A stretch of DNA of 33,316 nt from an uncultured Caryophanales bacterium (GTDB taxonomy: Bacteria; Bacillota_I; Bacilli_A; RFN20; CAG-826), in assembly GCA_937902735.1 (NCBI GenBank), contig CALELS010000004.1, positions 1-33,316 on the forward strand. The letters are read 5' to 3'. Under the pieces are notes generated by a model. It was not told the origin of the DNA and made no database searches. It saw only the letters and a list, made by a program, of their open reading frames with translations. Every line of letters starts with the position of its first letter. Position 1 is the stretch's first letter. A program made the translations under genes and the position numbers. Below are positions 8,683-15,848 of the stretch, in pieces.

Positions 8683-10161
8683 ATGGCTGTTGTCCAACTT
8701 GAAAAACTACCACATAATGATGAAGCGGAAAAAGCCGTATTAGGTGGAATGCTCCGTTCATCAACTGTTTTAAATGATGCTATTGCTAGATTAGATGTTG
8801 ATGATTTCTTTGAATTAAATGAAAATCATAGAGCAATTTTTAAAGCAATGGCTTCTTTGTTTAATGAACATAAGGCTATTGATGCTCAAACTGTAGTTAA
8901 TGAATTAATTAATAATAAAGATCTTGAAGTTGCTGGTGGTCCTGAATATCTCCTTGAACTTGCTGATTCTGTTGTGACTTTTGCAAACATGAATTCATAC
9001 ATTGAGATTGTAAGGGATCAATCGATTTTAAGAAAATTCTTACAAACTCTAGACGATATTCAAACCTCATACCTTAAAAACGAAGTTGATAAAGATTTCT
9101 TGACCCTTGCTGAAACAAAAATTAACAAGGTTACTGAAAAACGTAATATTGGTGAATTTAGAAGTGCTTCTACAATCACAGGTATTCTTTCAAAAGAATT
9201 ACAAAACTTAAAAGTTACTGATAACGACTCTGCTGTTACTGGTATTCCAACGGGTTACCCAAAACTTAACAAGATTACACATGGTTGGCAAAAAGGTAAC
9301 TATATTGTCTTAGCCGCAAGAACTGGTGTTGGTAAAACTGCTTTCTCTTTAAATCTGGCCTTAAACGCTGCAAAGAGGGGAGTTCCTGTAGCTTATTTCT
9401 CACTTGAAATGAGTGCAGAAGACTTATTCAAACGTCTTATCAGTGGCGATTCAAACGTACCTTATAACACAATTCTTACTGGTTATGGTTTAACTGATAA
9501 CCATCGTCTTAAATTAAAACAATCTTGTGAAAGCTTAGGTGGTCTTAAATTCTATGTTGAAGATACATCTGGTATCAACATCATCGATTTAATGGCAAAG
9601 GTTAGAAAACTTAAAGCTGATGTACCTGATTTAGGTCTTGTATTTGTTGACTATATTGGTCTTGTTACCACTAGTGGTAAGAGAAAAAGTGATTCTCGTA
9701 GTTTAGAAGTCCAAGAGATCTCTACAAGTCTTAAGAAACTTGCTTTGGAACTTGGAATTGCCATTGTTGCTGTTGCTCAACTTAACCGTAAGGTTGAAGA
9801 ACGTGGTGGTGAACCAATGCTTAGTGACCTTCGTGAATCTGGCTCATTAGAGCAAGATGCTGATATTGTTTTGTTAATGTATGAAGCAAAGATGGAAAAG
9901 ACAAAACAATTTGGTAAACGTGGTGAAGATGATGGAGCAGAACAAATTAATTCTGCTTTAGAAACACTAGCCTTAAAAGAAGGTGGAAATAATGCTAAAT
10001 TCGTTACGGTTAGAATTGCTAAGAATAGAGCTGGTCAACAAGGTAAAGTTGATCTCCTCTTTAGAAGAGACTATGTAAAATTCGACGTACCTTCAACTCA
10101 AGGCGAAGAAGAATTTGCAAAAATTGAATCTGCTCGTGTTGAATACCTAAAAGGTGAATAA
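8683..10161 (+). CDS. dnaB: Replicative DNA helicase DnaB (DnaC of Bacillus)
   Basis: A 492-residue hexameric helicase that unwinds the replication fork. The N-terminal domain (LPHNDEAEKAVLGGML, about 9-110) is followed by a linker and a RecA-like ATPase domain. Walker A is ARTGVGKT at 212-219, less usual than ARPSMGKT. H2 is FSLEMS (239-244), Walker B is VFVDYIG (320-326), AVAQLNR is at 363-369 and DLRESGSLEQDAD at 382-394. The arginine region is AKNRAGQQG at 446-454. The stretch at about 402-438 is longer than in most DnaB proteins and looks like an insertion of about 20 residues. Its ATG is 2 nt after rplI with AAAGGAA as Shine-Dalgarno. Confidence 0.96.
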   Translation: MAVVQLEKLPHNDEAEKAVLGGMLRSSTVLNDAIARLDVDDFFELNENHRAIFKAMASLFNEHKAIDAQTVVNELINNKDLEVAGGPEYLLELADSVVTFANMNSYIEIVRDQSILRKFLQTLDDIQTSYLKNEVDKDFLTLAETKINKVTEKRNIGEFRSASTITGILSKELQNLKVTDNDSAVTGIPTGYPKLNKITHGWQKGNYIVLAARTGVGKTAFSLNLALNAAKRGVPVAYFSLEMSAEDLFKRLISGDSNVPYNTILTGYGLTDNHRLKLKQSCESLGGLKFYVEDTSGINIIDLMAKVRKLKADVPDLGLVFVDYIGLVTTSGKRKSDSRSLEVQEISTSLKKLALELGIAIVAVAQLNRKVEERGGEPMLSDLRESGSLEQDADIVLLMYEAKMEKTKQFGKRGEDDGAEQINSALETLALKEGGNNAKFVTVRIAKNRAGQQGKVDLLFRRDYVKFDVPSTQGEEEFAKIESARVEYLKGE

Positions 10162-10163
10162 AC

Positions 10164-10913
10164 ATGAGAATATATATGTTAAATTCAGGCTCGAGGGGCA
10201 ACTCTGCTCTTTTTGAGGATGATGGGCATTTATATTTAATTGATATGGGTACCCCTCTTTTTGTTTTGGAAGAAGGATTAAATAAAATTAATAAAACAAT
10301 GATGGATATTGAATTCATGTTTTTAACACATGAGCATTATGACCATACAAAGGGTATTAAATACCTTAATCCACTTCCAATTTATTGCACTAAAGGAACT
10401 TGGGAAGCAAAAAACACCGTTGATATAACGCCATATAAATCTTTTAAGATTAACAATTTAAAAGTTACTCCAATATCTGTTTCTCATGATGTTACTAATC
10501 CTGTTGGTTTTGTTTTCGAAAATGGTGCTGAGAAATTTGTTTATGTAACTGATTCTGGCTATATTCCTTCAAAAAGCCTCGAATATATGGAAAACGCTAC
10601 ATATTATGTAATTGAATCAAATTATGATTATCAGTTATTAACACACTGTGGTCGTCCTCAATCTTTAATAAAAAGAATTGCTAGTAAAACAGGTCATCTT
10701 TCAAATAAAGATTCTGCTAGATATATGGTTAATCTTATTGGCGAGAATACAAAAGAAATTGTTCTTGCACATATATCTATGGAATCTAACACCCACGAAG
10801 TCGCGCTTGATACTTATAACAAAATATTTAAAAAAGCACATATCAATACAGATAAGATTCGTATAGTATGTGCTGATCAATTTGAGATGATTTGTGCAGG
10901 GAAATTTGATTAA
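10164..10913 (+). CDS. walJ: WalJ/YycJ-like metallo-beta-lactamase-fold hydrolase
   Basis: A 249-residue MBL-fold hydrolase. The N-terminus MLNSGSRGNSALFE and the metal motif THEHYDH (55-61) are characteristic of YycJ/WalJ. SHD (HDVTNPVGF) and VTDSGY supply further metal ligands. YycJ relatives act as 5'-exonuclease-like enzymes linked to mismatch repair and wall homeostasis; the biochemical role here is inferred. It starts 2 nt after dnaB with AAGGTGAA upstream and closes the gdpP operon. In Bacillus walJ sits near rlmH; here rlmH lies about 4.2 kb further on, so the neighbourhood is partly kept although walR/walK are absent. The end overlaps the convergent HAD gene by 4 bp. Confidence 0.85.
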   Translation: MRIYMLNSGSRGNSALFEDDGHLYLIDMGTPLFVLEEGLNKINKTMMDIEFMFLTHEHYDHTKGIKYLNPLPIYCTKGTWEAKNTVDITPYKSFKINNLKVTPISVSHDVTNPVGFVFENGAEKFVYVTDSGYIPSKSLEYMENATYYVIESNYDYQLLTHCGRPQSLIKRIASKTGHLSNKDSARYMVNLIGENTKEIVLAHISMESNTHEVALDTYNKIFKKAHINTDKIRIVCADQFEMICAGKFD

Positions 10914-11713
10914 TCGATTAAGCCATAATGCTTCATTGCATTAGCCCAACCATCTTCATCAATATCATCTGTAACATAATCTGCAATAGCTTTAACTTGT
11001 CTAATTGCATTACCCATTGCAACTGAAACTCCAGTGAATTGAAGCATTTCAATATCGTTTGGATTATCACCTAGAGACATTGCGTTTTCGGGTTTAAGAC
11101 CATAGTATTCTAAAACAGCAAGAATACCTTTAGCCTTATCACTATCTTGAAGCATGATATCAACAGCGTATTCGTCCCATCTTGCAGATTTACAATTTGC
11201 TAAATGTGGCAAGAATAAACTTTCGTCAAGTTCATCACAGAAGGCAATCATTTGATATACGGTTCTATCATAATGATCTGGGAAGTGGCGTGGTTGAGGG
11301 AAACGAGTTCCGTATTTTTCGTGAGCGGAAATAACTCTATCATCAACATAGTTGATATGTCCTTCACTTTCTTCAATGAGAGTTAAACCAAATTTAAGTC
11401 TTTTTGAGAACTTGATTAAGACATCAACAACTTCTGACGGAATTGGATAGCGATAAATAACTTTTCCATCAATAATTGCGTTTGCGCCATTCATGGTAAT
11501 AAGTCCATCTGGTTGAACAATATCTAAAATTCCGGTTTTACGGATGAGGTAATAATTTCTTCCTGAGCAAAGGAAAACTTTAATCCCTTTTTCTTGTAAT
11601 TTCTTAATAGCTTTTATAGCACTTTCAGGAACTCTTTTAGTGCGATGGGAATATAAGGTTTGATCAATATCAGTAAAGACAATTTTGATATCGTTATTAA
11701 TTTCTTTTTTCAT
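10910..11713 (-). CDS. Cof-type HAD-superfamily phosphatase
   Basis: A 267-residue haloacid-dehalogenase hydrolase of the Cof (IIB cap) family, which removes phosphate from sugar phosphates or cofactors such as FMN/PLP. Motif I is FTDIDQTLYS with nucleophile Asp15 and acid Asp17. Motif II is LCSGR. The cap domain fills the middle (about 85-190), and SLGDNPNDIEML near the C-terminus gives the motif III/IV acidic residues. ATVAMGNA-type sequence (VSVAMGNAIRQVKAIADYVT) is the usual Cof ending. GGGAGG lies 7 nt before the ATG, one of the best Shine-Dalgarno sites in the window. The substrate cannot be inferred. Confidence 0.9.
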   Translation of the reverse strand: MKKEINNDIKIVFTDIDQTLYSHRTKRVPESAIKAIKKLQEKGIKVFLCSGRNYYLIRKTGILDIVQPDGLITMNGANAIIDGKVIYRYPIPSEVVDVLIKFSKRLKFGLTLIEESEGHINYVDDRVISAHEKYGTRFPQPRHFPDHYDRTVYQMIAFCDELDESLFLPHLANCKSARWDEYAVDIMLQDSDKAKGILAVLEYYGLKPENAMSLGDNPNDIEMLQFTGVSVAMGNAIRQVKAIADYVTDDIDEDGWANAMKHYGLID

Positions 11714-11729
11714 TCTTACCTCCCTATTG

Positions 11730-11771
11730 TTGTTTATTCAATCAATTTAATGTATATTCATAATTATGAAT
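11730..11771 (+). promoter_or_regulatory. Leaderless-type promoter with a palindrome over the start codon
   Basis: TTGTTT (11730-11735), a 17-nt spacer and TATATT (11753-11758) form a plausible promoter whose start site would fall about at the ATG (11766). The perfect 16-bp palindrome ATTCATAATTATGAAT occupies 11756-11771. It spans the -10 end, the start site and the first codons, so it could be an operator. Confidence 0.5.
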
Positions 11772-12104
11772 TATGAAGAATGGAATCATTTAGAGACTAG
11801 GATTGATAAGAACAATCCTTTTACTCCTTTATATATTTATCCAAGCGGTGAATCTTTTTATGTTGAGCCCGCTTTTTATACTCAACTTACCTATTTTAAA
11901 GGTATTTACCCCGATAATTATCGCACAATTATAGATGAAATGGAAAAAATCGTAAAGTCGAACAAAAAAGTTATTTTCTGTCATGATTACGAACACCCAT
12001 TAATTAATAACGAAGAATACATCCTTCTAGAAATAACCGATGTCACTGATAGAATTGGAATTTTTGCAGAAGATAAATCTCGTGGAAGTGACTATGGAGA
12101 CTAA
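11766..12104 (+). CDS. Small protein of unknown function
   Basis: A 112-residue soluble protein that I do not recognise. It is rich in Tyr, Glu and Asp (ETRIDKNNPFTPLYIYPSG near the start), with alternating strand-like segments (KKVIFCHDYEH, EYILLEITD) and no signal peptide or membrane helix. The last 11 nt overlap the start of the UDP-sugar-dehydrogenase homologue, so the two are translationally coupled and may work together. The gene has no Shine-Dalgarno; its -10 box is 7 nt before the ATG. Confidence 0.65.
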   Translation: MNYEEWNHLETRIDKNNPFTPLYIYPSGESFYVEPAFYTQLTYFKGIYPDNYRTIIDEMEKIVKSNKKVIFCHDYEHPLINNEEYILLEITDVTDRIGIFAEDKSRGSDYGD

Positions 12105-13395
12105 ATTCAATTTTACTTTTATTGGTTTAGGATATGTGGGTCTTGTTAACTCGGTTCTTTTAGCAAGTTTTAATCAAAATGTAATTGGATACGACATCGA
12201 TAAAAATAAAGTTGAATTACTAAAGTCTGGTGTATCTACAATTGATGAACCTAATTTACAAACATTGTTAACCGAGGCTCGTAAATCTTTAAGATTTACA
12301 TCAAATGCTAAAGATGCGATAAGACCAAATAATATCATTGTTATTTGTGTTGATATTCCTATTAGAAAAGAAGATGGCAAACTTGATATGTCACATTATT
12401 ATCAAGCTCTTGATGATATTGCTGAAAACGTGGTTCAGGATTGTCATATCATTATTAAATCCACAGTACCTGTAGGCACTAATAAAATGACTAAAGAATA
12501 TTTAGAAAGTCATTCACAATTCAAGTTTAGCGTTTTATCTATGCCTGACTTTTTATCAGAAGGTACAGCTGTTTATGATACGATTAATCCGTATCGATTA
12601 GTATTTGGAGTAAACGATGAAGAAGCAATTCAATTTGCTCAATCTATCGCACCTGTATTTTTGGCTAAAAAAGTGCCAGTCTTAATAACTTCTCCCAACA
12701 ACGCAGAGCTAATTAAGTTGAGTTCTGATGCGTTTATTGCTTCAAAAATCTCTTTCACCAATTCAATTGCGGATATTTGTGATTCACTTGGATGTGATAT
12801 TGATAGAGTATCTTTAGGAATGTCTCTTGATCCAAGAATTGGCAACTCATTTCTTAAACCAGGAATAGGTTTTGGTGGAAATATTGTTGACAATATTGAT
12901 GTAAAAAACTGGGCATTAAATAAAGATAATCTCGAATTTGAAATGCTTGATAAAGTCAAAGAAAGAAATGAAAAGCAAGTTCAATATTTCCTTGATTTGA
13001 TTTCAACAAAATTTAAATCCGTTCACAACGTCACTATTGGAATTCTTGGAGCATCATATAAAGGAAATAGCGAAGATATCAGAAATTCTCCAGCAATCTC
13101 AATAATTAGAAATCTCCTTGATAGAGGTGCAGATGTAAAATTCTATGATCCATACGCTATTGACAATGTGCGTAAAGTTTTATCAAGACACACACATGTT
13201 GAATATGTTGATTATGCCCTCGAAGCAATTAAGGGAACTGATTTTGTTTTAATTTTAACTGATCATTCAGAATTCAAATCTCTTACTAAAGAAGATTTTA
13301 TCCTAAATATGAAAAAGCCTATCGTAATTGATGGTAGAAATACATTTAAAAAGAGAGATATGGAAGGAGTTGAATATCTCTCTATTGGAAGATAG
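12094..13395 (+). CDS. UDP-glucose/UDP-ManNAc dehydrogenase homologue lacking the catalytic Cys
   Basis: A 433-residue member of the UDP-sugar 6-dehydrogenase family. It has the NAD-binding GLGYVGL (11-17), STVPVGT (123-129), MPDFLSEG (150-157), IKLSSDAFIASKISF (207-221), and the C-terminal LGASYKGNSEDIRNSPA (319-333) and VIDGRNTF (411-418). The active-site loop is altered. The canonical FGGxCxPKD reads FGGNIVDNID at 260-269, so the nucleophilic Cys and the adjacent Lys are missing. The usual Asn of KxxxN is Asp212. Such a protein should not complete the normal two-step oxidation to a uronate; it may catalyse something else or be degenerate. ATG 12094 has GGAAG upstream and overlaps the preceding gene by 11 nt. 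A start at TTG 12040 is rejected. Confidence 0.85.
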   Translation: METKFNFTFIGLGYVGLVNSVLLASFNQNVIGYDIDKNKVELLKSGVSTIDEPNLQTLLTEARKSLRFTSNAKDAIRPNNIIVICVDIPIRKEDGKLDMSHYYQALDDIAENVVQDCHIIIKSTVPVGTNKMTKEYLESHSQFKFSVLSMPDFLSEGTAVYDTINPYRLVFGVNDEEAIQFAQSIAPVFLAKKVPVLITSPNNAELIKLSSDAFIASKISFTNSIADICDSLGCDIDRVSLGMSLDPRIGNSFLKPGIGFGGNIVDNIDVKNWALNKDNLEFEMLDKVKERNEKQVQYFLDLISTKFKSVHNVTIGILGASYKGNSEDIRNSPAISIIRNLLDRGADVKFYDPYAIDNVRKVLSRHTHVEYVDYALEAIKGTDFVLILTDHSEFKSLTKEDFILNMKKPIVIDGRNTFKKRDMEGVEYLSIGR

Positions 13396-13399
13396 AAAA

Positions 13400-13430
13400 G
13401 AAAGCATCTCTTATGAGATGCATTTTCTTA
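13400..13430. terminator. Bidirectional terminator between convergent genes
   Basis: GCATCTC (13404-13410), loop TTAT, GAGATGC (13415-13421) form a 7-bp stem. It is followed on the plus strand by ATTTTCTTATTTT and flanked on the other side by a purine run that reads CTTTCTTTTC on the minus strand. It serves the dehydrogenase homologue on the plus strand and can serve the minus-strand membrane gene, whose stop codon it nearly touches. Confidence 0.8.
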
Positions 13431-14582
13431 TTTTGCAAATTTTGCTTTAACTGTTTTAACCTTGCCAGCGTTAGCAGGATTATGCTTTTCTGGCTTTGGG
13501 AAGACAGGAGTTCCGCTTTGTGGATTAAGTGACTTCATTGACATCCACATAATTCTTACACCAAGAAGTAGTGGGAAGATAATTTGTCCAATATTGAATA
13601 ATGGAATGAAACCAACAATTAAGGCGAGGACTGCAGGAGTAATTGTACCCCAGTAAACCATTTTTTGAGTTTCCCAGAAGTTATAAACACGATATGGATT
13701 TGCTTTTCCTCTAGTAAGGATGAAGAGCATAAGACCCATAAAGAATGTGATAGCAACATTGACGCCAAATAAGGAAGCTAAGTTAACCCAAAGATCAATA
13801 GTTTTCTTATTTAAATAAGACACTCTTAAGAAATCTTTCCAGTCATTCCAAGACTTATTTAAATATTGTTGATATGCTTCAACACCTAAACCAGCATCTT
13901 TAATAGCTTTTTCACTATGGTATTTGGTTCCATCAATTTCGATTGTGCCAAGAGTAGAGAAAGAATAACCATCACTGAAATGTTTGTAATCACCAAGAAG
14001 TTCATTTCCTGATGCACTTCCACTTGAAGTATATAGTCTGGTTCTCATTGTTAATTCACCAAATACTAAGAAAGAACATGTACGAGCAGTTTTAACTTCT
14101 TTGCCTTCTTCATCAAAAGAGAACTTGTTTAGATATTTTTCTCTTATGTTTGTAGAAGCAATGTCTTCGGAAATAAAGAAAACTTGTAAATCTTCTTTTC
14201 CATCATAATTCTTGTGGGTATAGACATGATATCCTGGGTTATATTCTTCTTCAAACGCTGCATCCCAGGCTGCTTGACCAGTGAGTTCGCCCTTTTTAAG
14301 GACCATTTTCTTTTCGTTATTAACTGTTTCAATAGTCATCTCTAAGCCTTTTTCTTCAAGGGCTTCGGAGAAACGAAGAACACCTACATCATAGTTATTT
14401 GTAGAATTTTTAACAAAATCATCACCTTTTGTGTTGAGTCTGCTTACAAGAGTTGGAACAAGGGCTAAAATCATGGAAATTAAAACCATGATTATGGCAA
14501 ACCACCAACGTTTAGAACGACCACCTTCAACACAGGCGTTATTATTGATTAAACTTTTAAGAATTAATTTAAAATTTTTCAT
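13428..14582 (-). CDS. Membrane protein with large extracytoplasmic domain (DUF1189-like topology)
   Basis: A 384-residue protein. A cytoplasmic N-terminus (MKNFKLILKSLINN) leads to one transmembrane helix (about 26-47, WWFAIIMVLISMILALVP). An extracytoplasmic region of about 210 residues follows, then three helices (about 262-288, 312-330 and 332-352) and a Lys-rich cytoplasmic tail. This arrangement and the LILKSL opening recall DUF1189-type membrane proteins; the link is tentative and no function is known. There is no Shine-Dalgarno. On the minus strand TTGAAA, 17 nt and TAAGAT end 10 nt before the ATG, pointing to a near-leaderless mRNA. It is a single gene, divergent from the tmRNA gene. 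Confidence 0.7.
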   Translation of the reverse strand: MKNFKLILKSLINNNACVEGGRSKRWWFAIIMVLISMILALVPTLVSRLNTKGDDFVKNSTNNYDVGVLRFSEALEEKGLEMTIETVNNEKKMVLKKGELTGQAAWDAAFEEEYNPGYHVYTHKNYDGKEDLQVFFISEDIASTNIREKYLNKFSFDEEGKEVKTARTCSFLVFGELTMRTRLYTSSGSASGNELLGDYKHFSDGYSFSTLGTIEIDGTKYHSEKAIKDAGLGVEAYQQYLNKSWNDWKDFLRVSYLNKKTIDLWVNLASLFGVNVAITFFMGLMLFILTRGKANPYRVYNFWETQKMVYWGTITPAVLALIVGFIPLFNIGQIIFPLLLGVRIMWMSMKSLNPQSGTPVFPKPEKHNPANAGKVKTVKAKFAK

Positions 14583-14682
14583 AGCGTGTAATATCTTATA
14601 TTAAACATATCTAGTTTTCAAACAATAAAATGCAGTTTCTTATTGAAAAAAGATGATGTATTCATTAATATATTTTTGCTTT

Positions 14683-14693
14683 TATAGCAAAAT
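14683..14693 (+). promoter_or_regulatory. -10 box of the tmRNA gene
   Basis: TATAGC at 14683-14688 ends 5 nt before the mature 5' end of tmRNA (14694). TTCATT at 14661-14666, spaced 16 nt, is the best -35 candidate but is weak. Confidence 0.4.
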
Positions 14694-15084
14694 GGGGTCG
14701 AACAAGTTTCGACAGGGTAGTAGCCTGGCTCTAACTGCAGTTGTGTGGTGACATAATCACCAAACAAAAATAACTGACAACAGTTATATGAGAGCTCCTA
14801 GAGCTCAACTCTCCTGCGCTGCTTAATTAGCACTCGACATAGAGTTCCGGCAAGGCTGGAGCAGGACGCATCTTAAGGTTTTCTTCCTTCACGCTTAAGT
14901 AATGTGTCATACCAAAGGAATAAGCGCTAATAGTTGATGAGTTAATTAGTGACGAAAACCTGGTCATCTAGTGAGTAATTGTTTGACGAAGTCGAGTTAT
15001 TCATGAAGTGCAATTTCGTCTAAACTGTAGACGTTATTGTGGGGCCTATCTTGGACACGGGTGCGATTCCCGCCGACTCCACCA
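14694..15084 (+). ncRNA. ssrA: tmRNA (transfer-messenger RNA)
   Basis: A 391-nt trans-translation RNA that rescues stalled ribosomes and tags the nascent peptide. The 5' end GGGGTCG (14694-14700) pairs with CGACTCC (15074-15080). The third pair is G-U, the alanyl-tRNA-synthetase identity element, followed by discriminator A and an encoded CCA (15082-15084). The T-arm GGG-TGCGATT-CCC lies just before. GGTGA...TCACC (to 14761) fits pseudoknot PK1. The only open tag frame downstream reads T-K-I-T-D-N-S-Y-M-R-A-P-R-A-Q-L-S-C-A-A and stops at TAA (14824-14826). The resume codon is not certain, probably around 14770-14778. The ending SCAA departs from the common ALAA. Confidence 0.95.
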
Positions 15085-15096
15085 AATAGAGAATTA

Positions 15097-15120
15097 CCTA
15101 GATTAATCTAGGTTTTTTCT
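15097..15120 (+). terminator. tmRNA terminator
   Basis: CCTAGA (15097-15102), loop TTAA, TCTAGG (15107-15112) are followed by TTTTTTCTT. This is a standard intrinsic terminator 12 nt after the tmRNA 3' end. Confidence 0.9.
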
Positions 15121-15131
15121 TATTTTTGGCA

Positions 15132-15144
15132 TAAAATAACTATC
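15132..15144 (+). promoter_or_regulatory. -10 box of a probably leaderless rlmH transcript
   Basis: TAAAAT (15132-15137) ends 7 nt before the rlmH ATG. The tmRNA terminator just upstream makes a separate promoter necessary. No Shine-Dalgarno lies between the two and the -35 region is poor. Confidence 0.45.
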
Positions 15145-15624
15145 ATGAACATCAAAATTATTGCTATTGGAAAAATCAAAGATCAATACCTGAAAGATGG
15201 CATTAATCACTACCTCTTTAATATTAAAAAGTATGCGGACATACGCGTATACGAGATAGATGATGCATATATCCCAAACAACCCAAGTAACTTCGATATT
15301 GAAAAAGCAAAAAAGAATGAATGTGATAAAGCACTTAAGGTAATTGATAAAAATGAATTTGTTATTAACCTTGATTTGAATAAAAAAGAGTTGACAAGCG
15401 AAGAATTTGCTTTGTTTTTGAATAATAGCTTCGAGCGTGGCGGGGCATCAATCACATTTCTGATTGGCGGATCATATGGTCTTAGCGAAGAAGCAAAAGC
15501 GAGAGCAAACGCTTCAATTTCACTTTCTAAGATGACTTTTCTTCATCAAATGACTAGATTGATACTTTTAGAACAGATTTTTCGCGCGTTTAAAATAAAT
15601 AATAACGAAATTTATCATAAATGA
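15145..15624 (+). CDS. rlmH: 23S rRNA (pseudouridine1915-N3)-methyltransferase RlmH
   Basis: A 159-residue SPOUT-class methyltransferase (YydA/YbeA) that methylates pseudouridine 1915 in helix 69 of 23S rRNA using SAM. The family signatures are complete: start MNIKIIAIGKIKDQYLKDGI, LDLNKKELTSEEFA, the knot region ITFLIGGSYGLSEE (about 103-116), LSKMTFLHQMTRLILLEQIFRAFKI, and the C-terminal YHK. Length is exactly typical. The stop is TGA, which shows TGA is not read as Trp here. It is monocistronic between the tmRNA terminator and an inverted repeat at its own end. Confidence 0.97.
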   Translation: MNIKIIAIGKIKDQYLKDGINHYLFNIKKYADIRVYEIDDAYIPNNPSNFDIEKAKKNECDKALKVIDKNEFVINLDLNKKELTSEEFALFLNNSFERGGASITFLIGGSYGLSEEAKARANASISLSKMTFLHQMTRLILLEQIFRAFKINNNEIYHK

Positions 15625-15638
15625 TTGTTAAATTTCGT
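15605..15638 (+). terminator. Inverted repeat at the rlmH stop codon, possible terminator
   Basis: ACGAAATTTA (15605-15614) and TAAATTTCGT (15629-15638) form a perfect 10-bp stem with a 14-nt loop that contains the rlmH stop codon. Only GTTT follows, so termination would be inefficient, but the stem is exact. Confidence 0.4.
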
Positions 15639-15646
15639 GTTTACCG

Positions 15647-15663
15647 ATTTTATCGGATAAAAT
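15647..15663. promoter_or_regulatory. Operator-like palindrome upstream of nrdD
   Basis: ATTTTATC-G-GATAAAAT is a perfect 17-bp inverted repeat with a one-base centre, typical of a dimeric repressor site. It overlaps a second small hairpin, CCGAT-TTT-ATCGG (15644-15656). A further repeat, CATACA-N7-TGTATG, lies at 15675-15693. None matches the NrdR box well. The regulator is unknown. Confidence 0.4.
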
Positions 15664-15705
15664 ATTGAAAAATTCATACAGTGTATATGTATGCAAGCGT
15701 TTTCC

Positions 15706-15735
15706 TTGTTTAGCAGTTTATAAATAATGTATTAT
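15706..15735 (+). promoter_or_regulatory. Probable nrdD promoter
   Basis: TTGTTT (15706-15711), an 18-nt spacer and TATTAT (15730-15735) predict a transcription start near 15742. The -10 box lies inside the 16-bp inverted repeat AAATAAT-GT-ATTATTT (15722-15737), which could be an operator. Confidence 0.5.
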
Positions 15736-15741
15736 TTTTAT

Positions 15742-15848
15742 ACGAGTTTTCACCCCAACTCGGAATATAACCGAATTTACTCGTTAAAAAACATGATTTT
15801 ATTCAATGTTTTTTATCTAAACAATAAAGATTAAGAGGAGAGAAATCT
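15742..15848 (+). promoter_or_regulatory. Structured 5' leader of nrdD, candidate riboswitch or attenuator
   Basis: The predicted 107-nt leader can fold in two exclusive ways. CGAGT (15743-15747) can pair with ACTCG at 15758-15762 or with ACTCG at 15779-15783. The second choice leaves TCGG (15760-15763) free to pair with CCGA (15771-15774) inside it. A third hairpin follows: AAAAAACAT (15786-15794) with ATGTTTTTT (15806-15814), 9 bp, ending in a U-run like a terminator. The Shine-Dalgarno AGAGGAGAG (about 15834-15842) then precedes the ATG. I do not recognise a known riboswitch class. Confidence 0.45.

Noticed and set aside
15622..15624. Possible Mollicutes genetic code with TGA read as Trp
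   Set aside because: rlmH ends in TGA exactly after its conserved YHK C-terminus, nrdG also ends in TGA, and Trp is written TGG throughout.
15675..15693. NrdR box upstream of nrdD
   Set aside because: CATACA-GTGTATA-TGTATG has a similar look but does not fit the ACACTATATATAGTGT-type consensus or the usual paired boxes.
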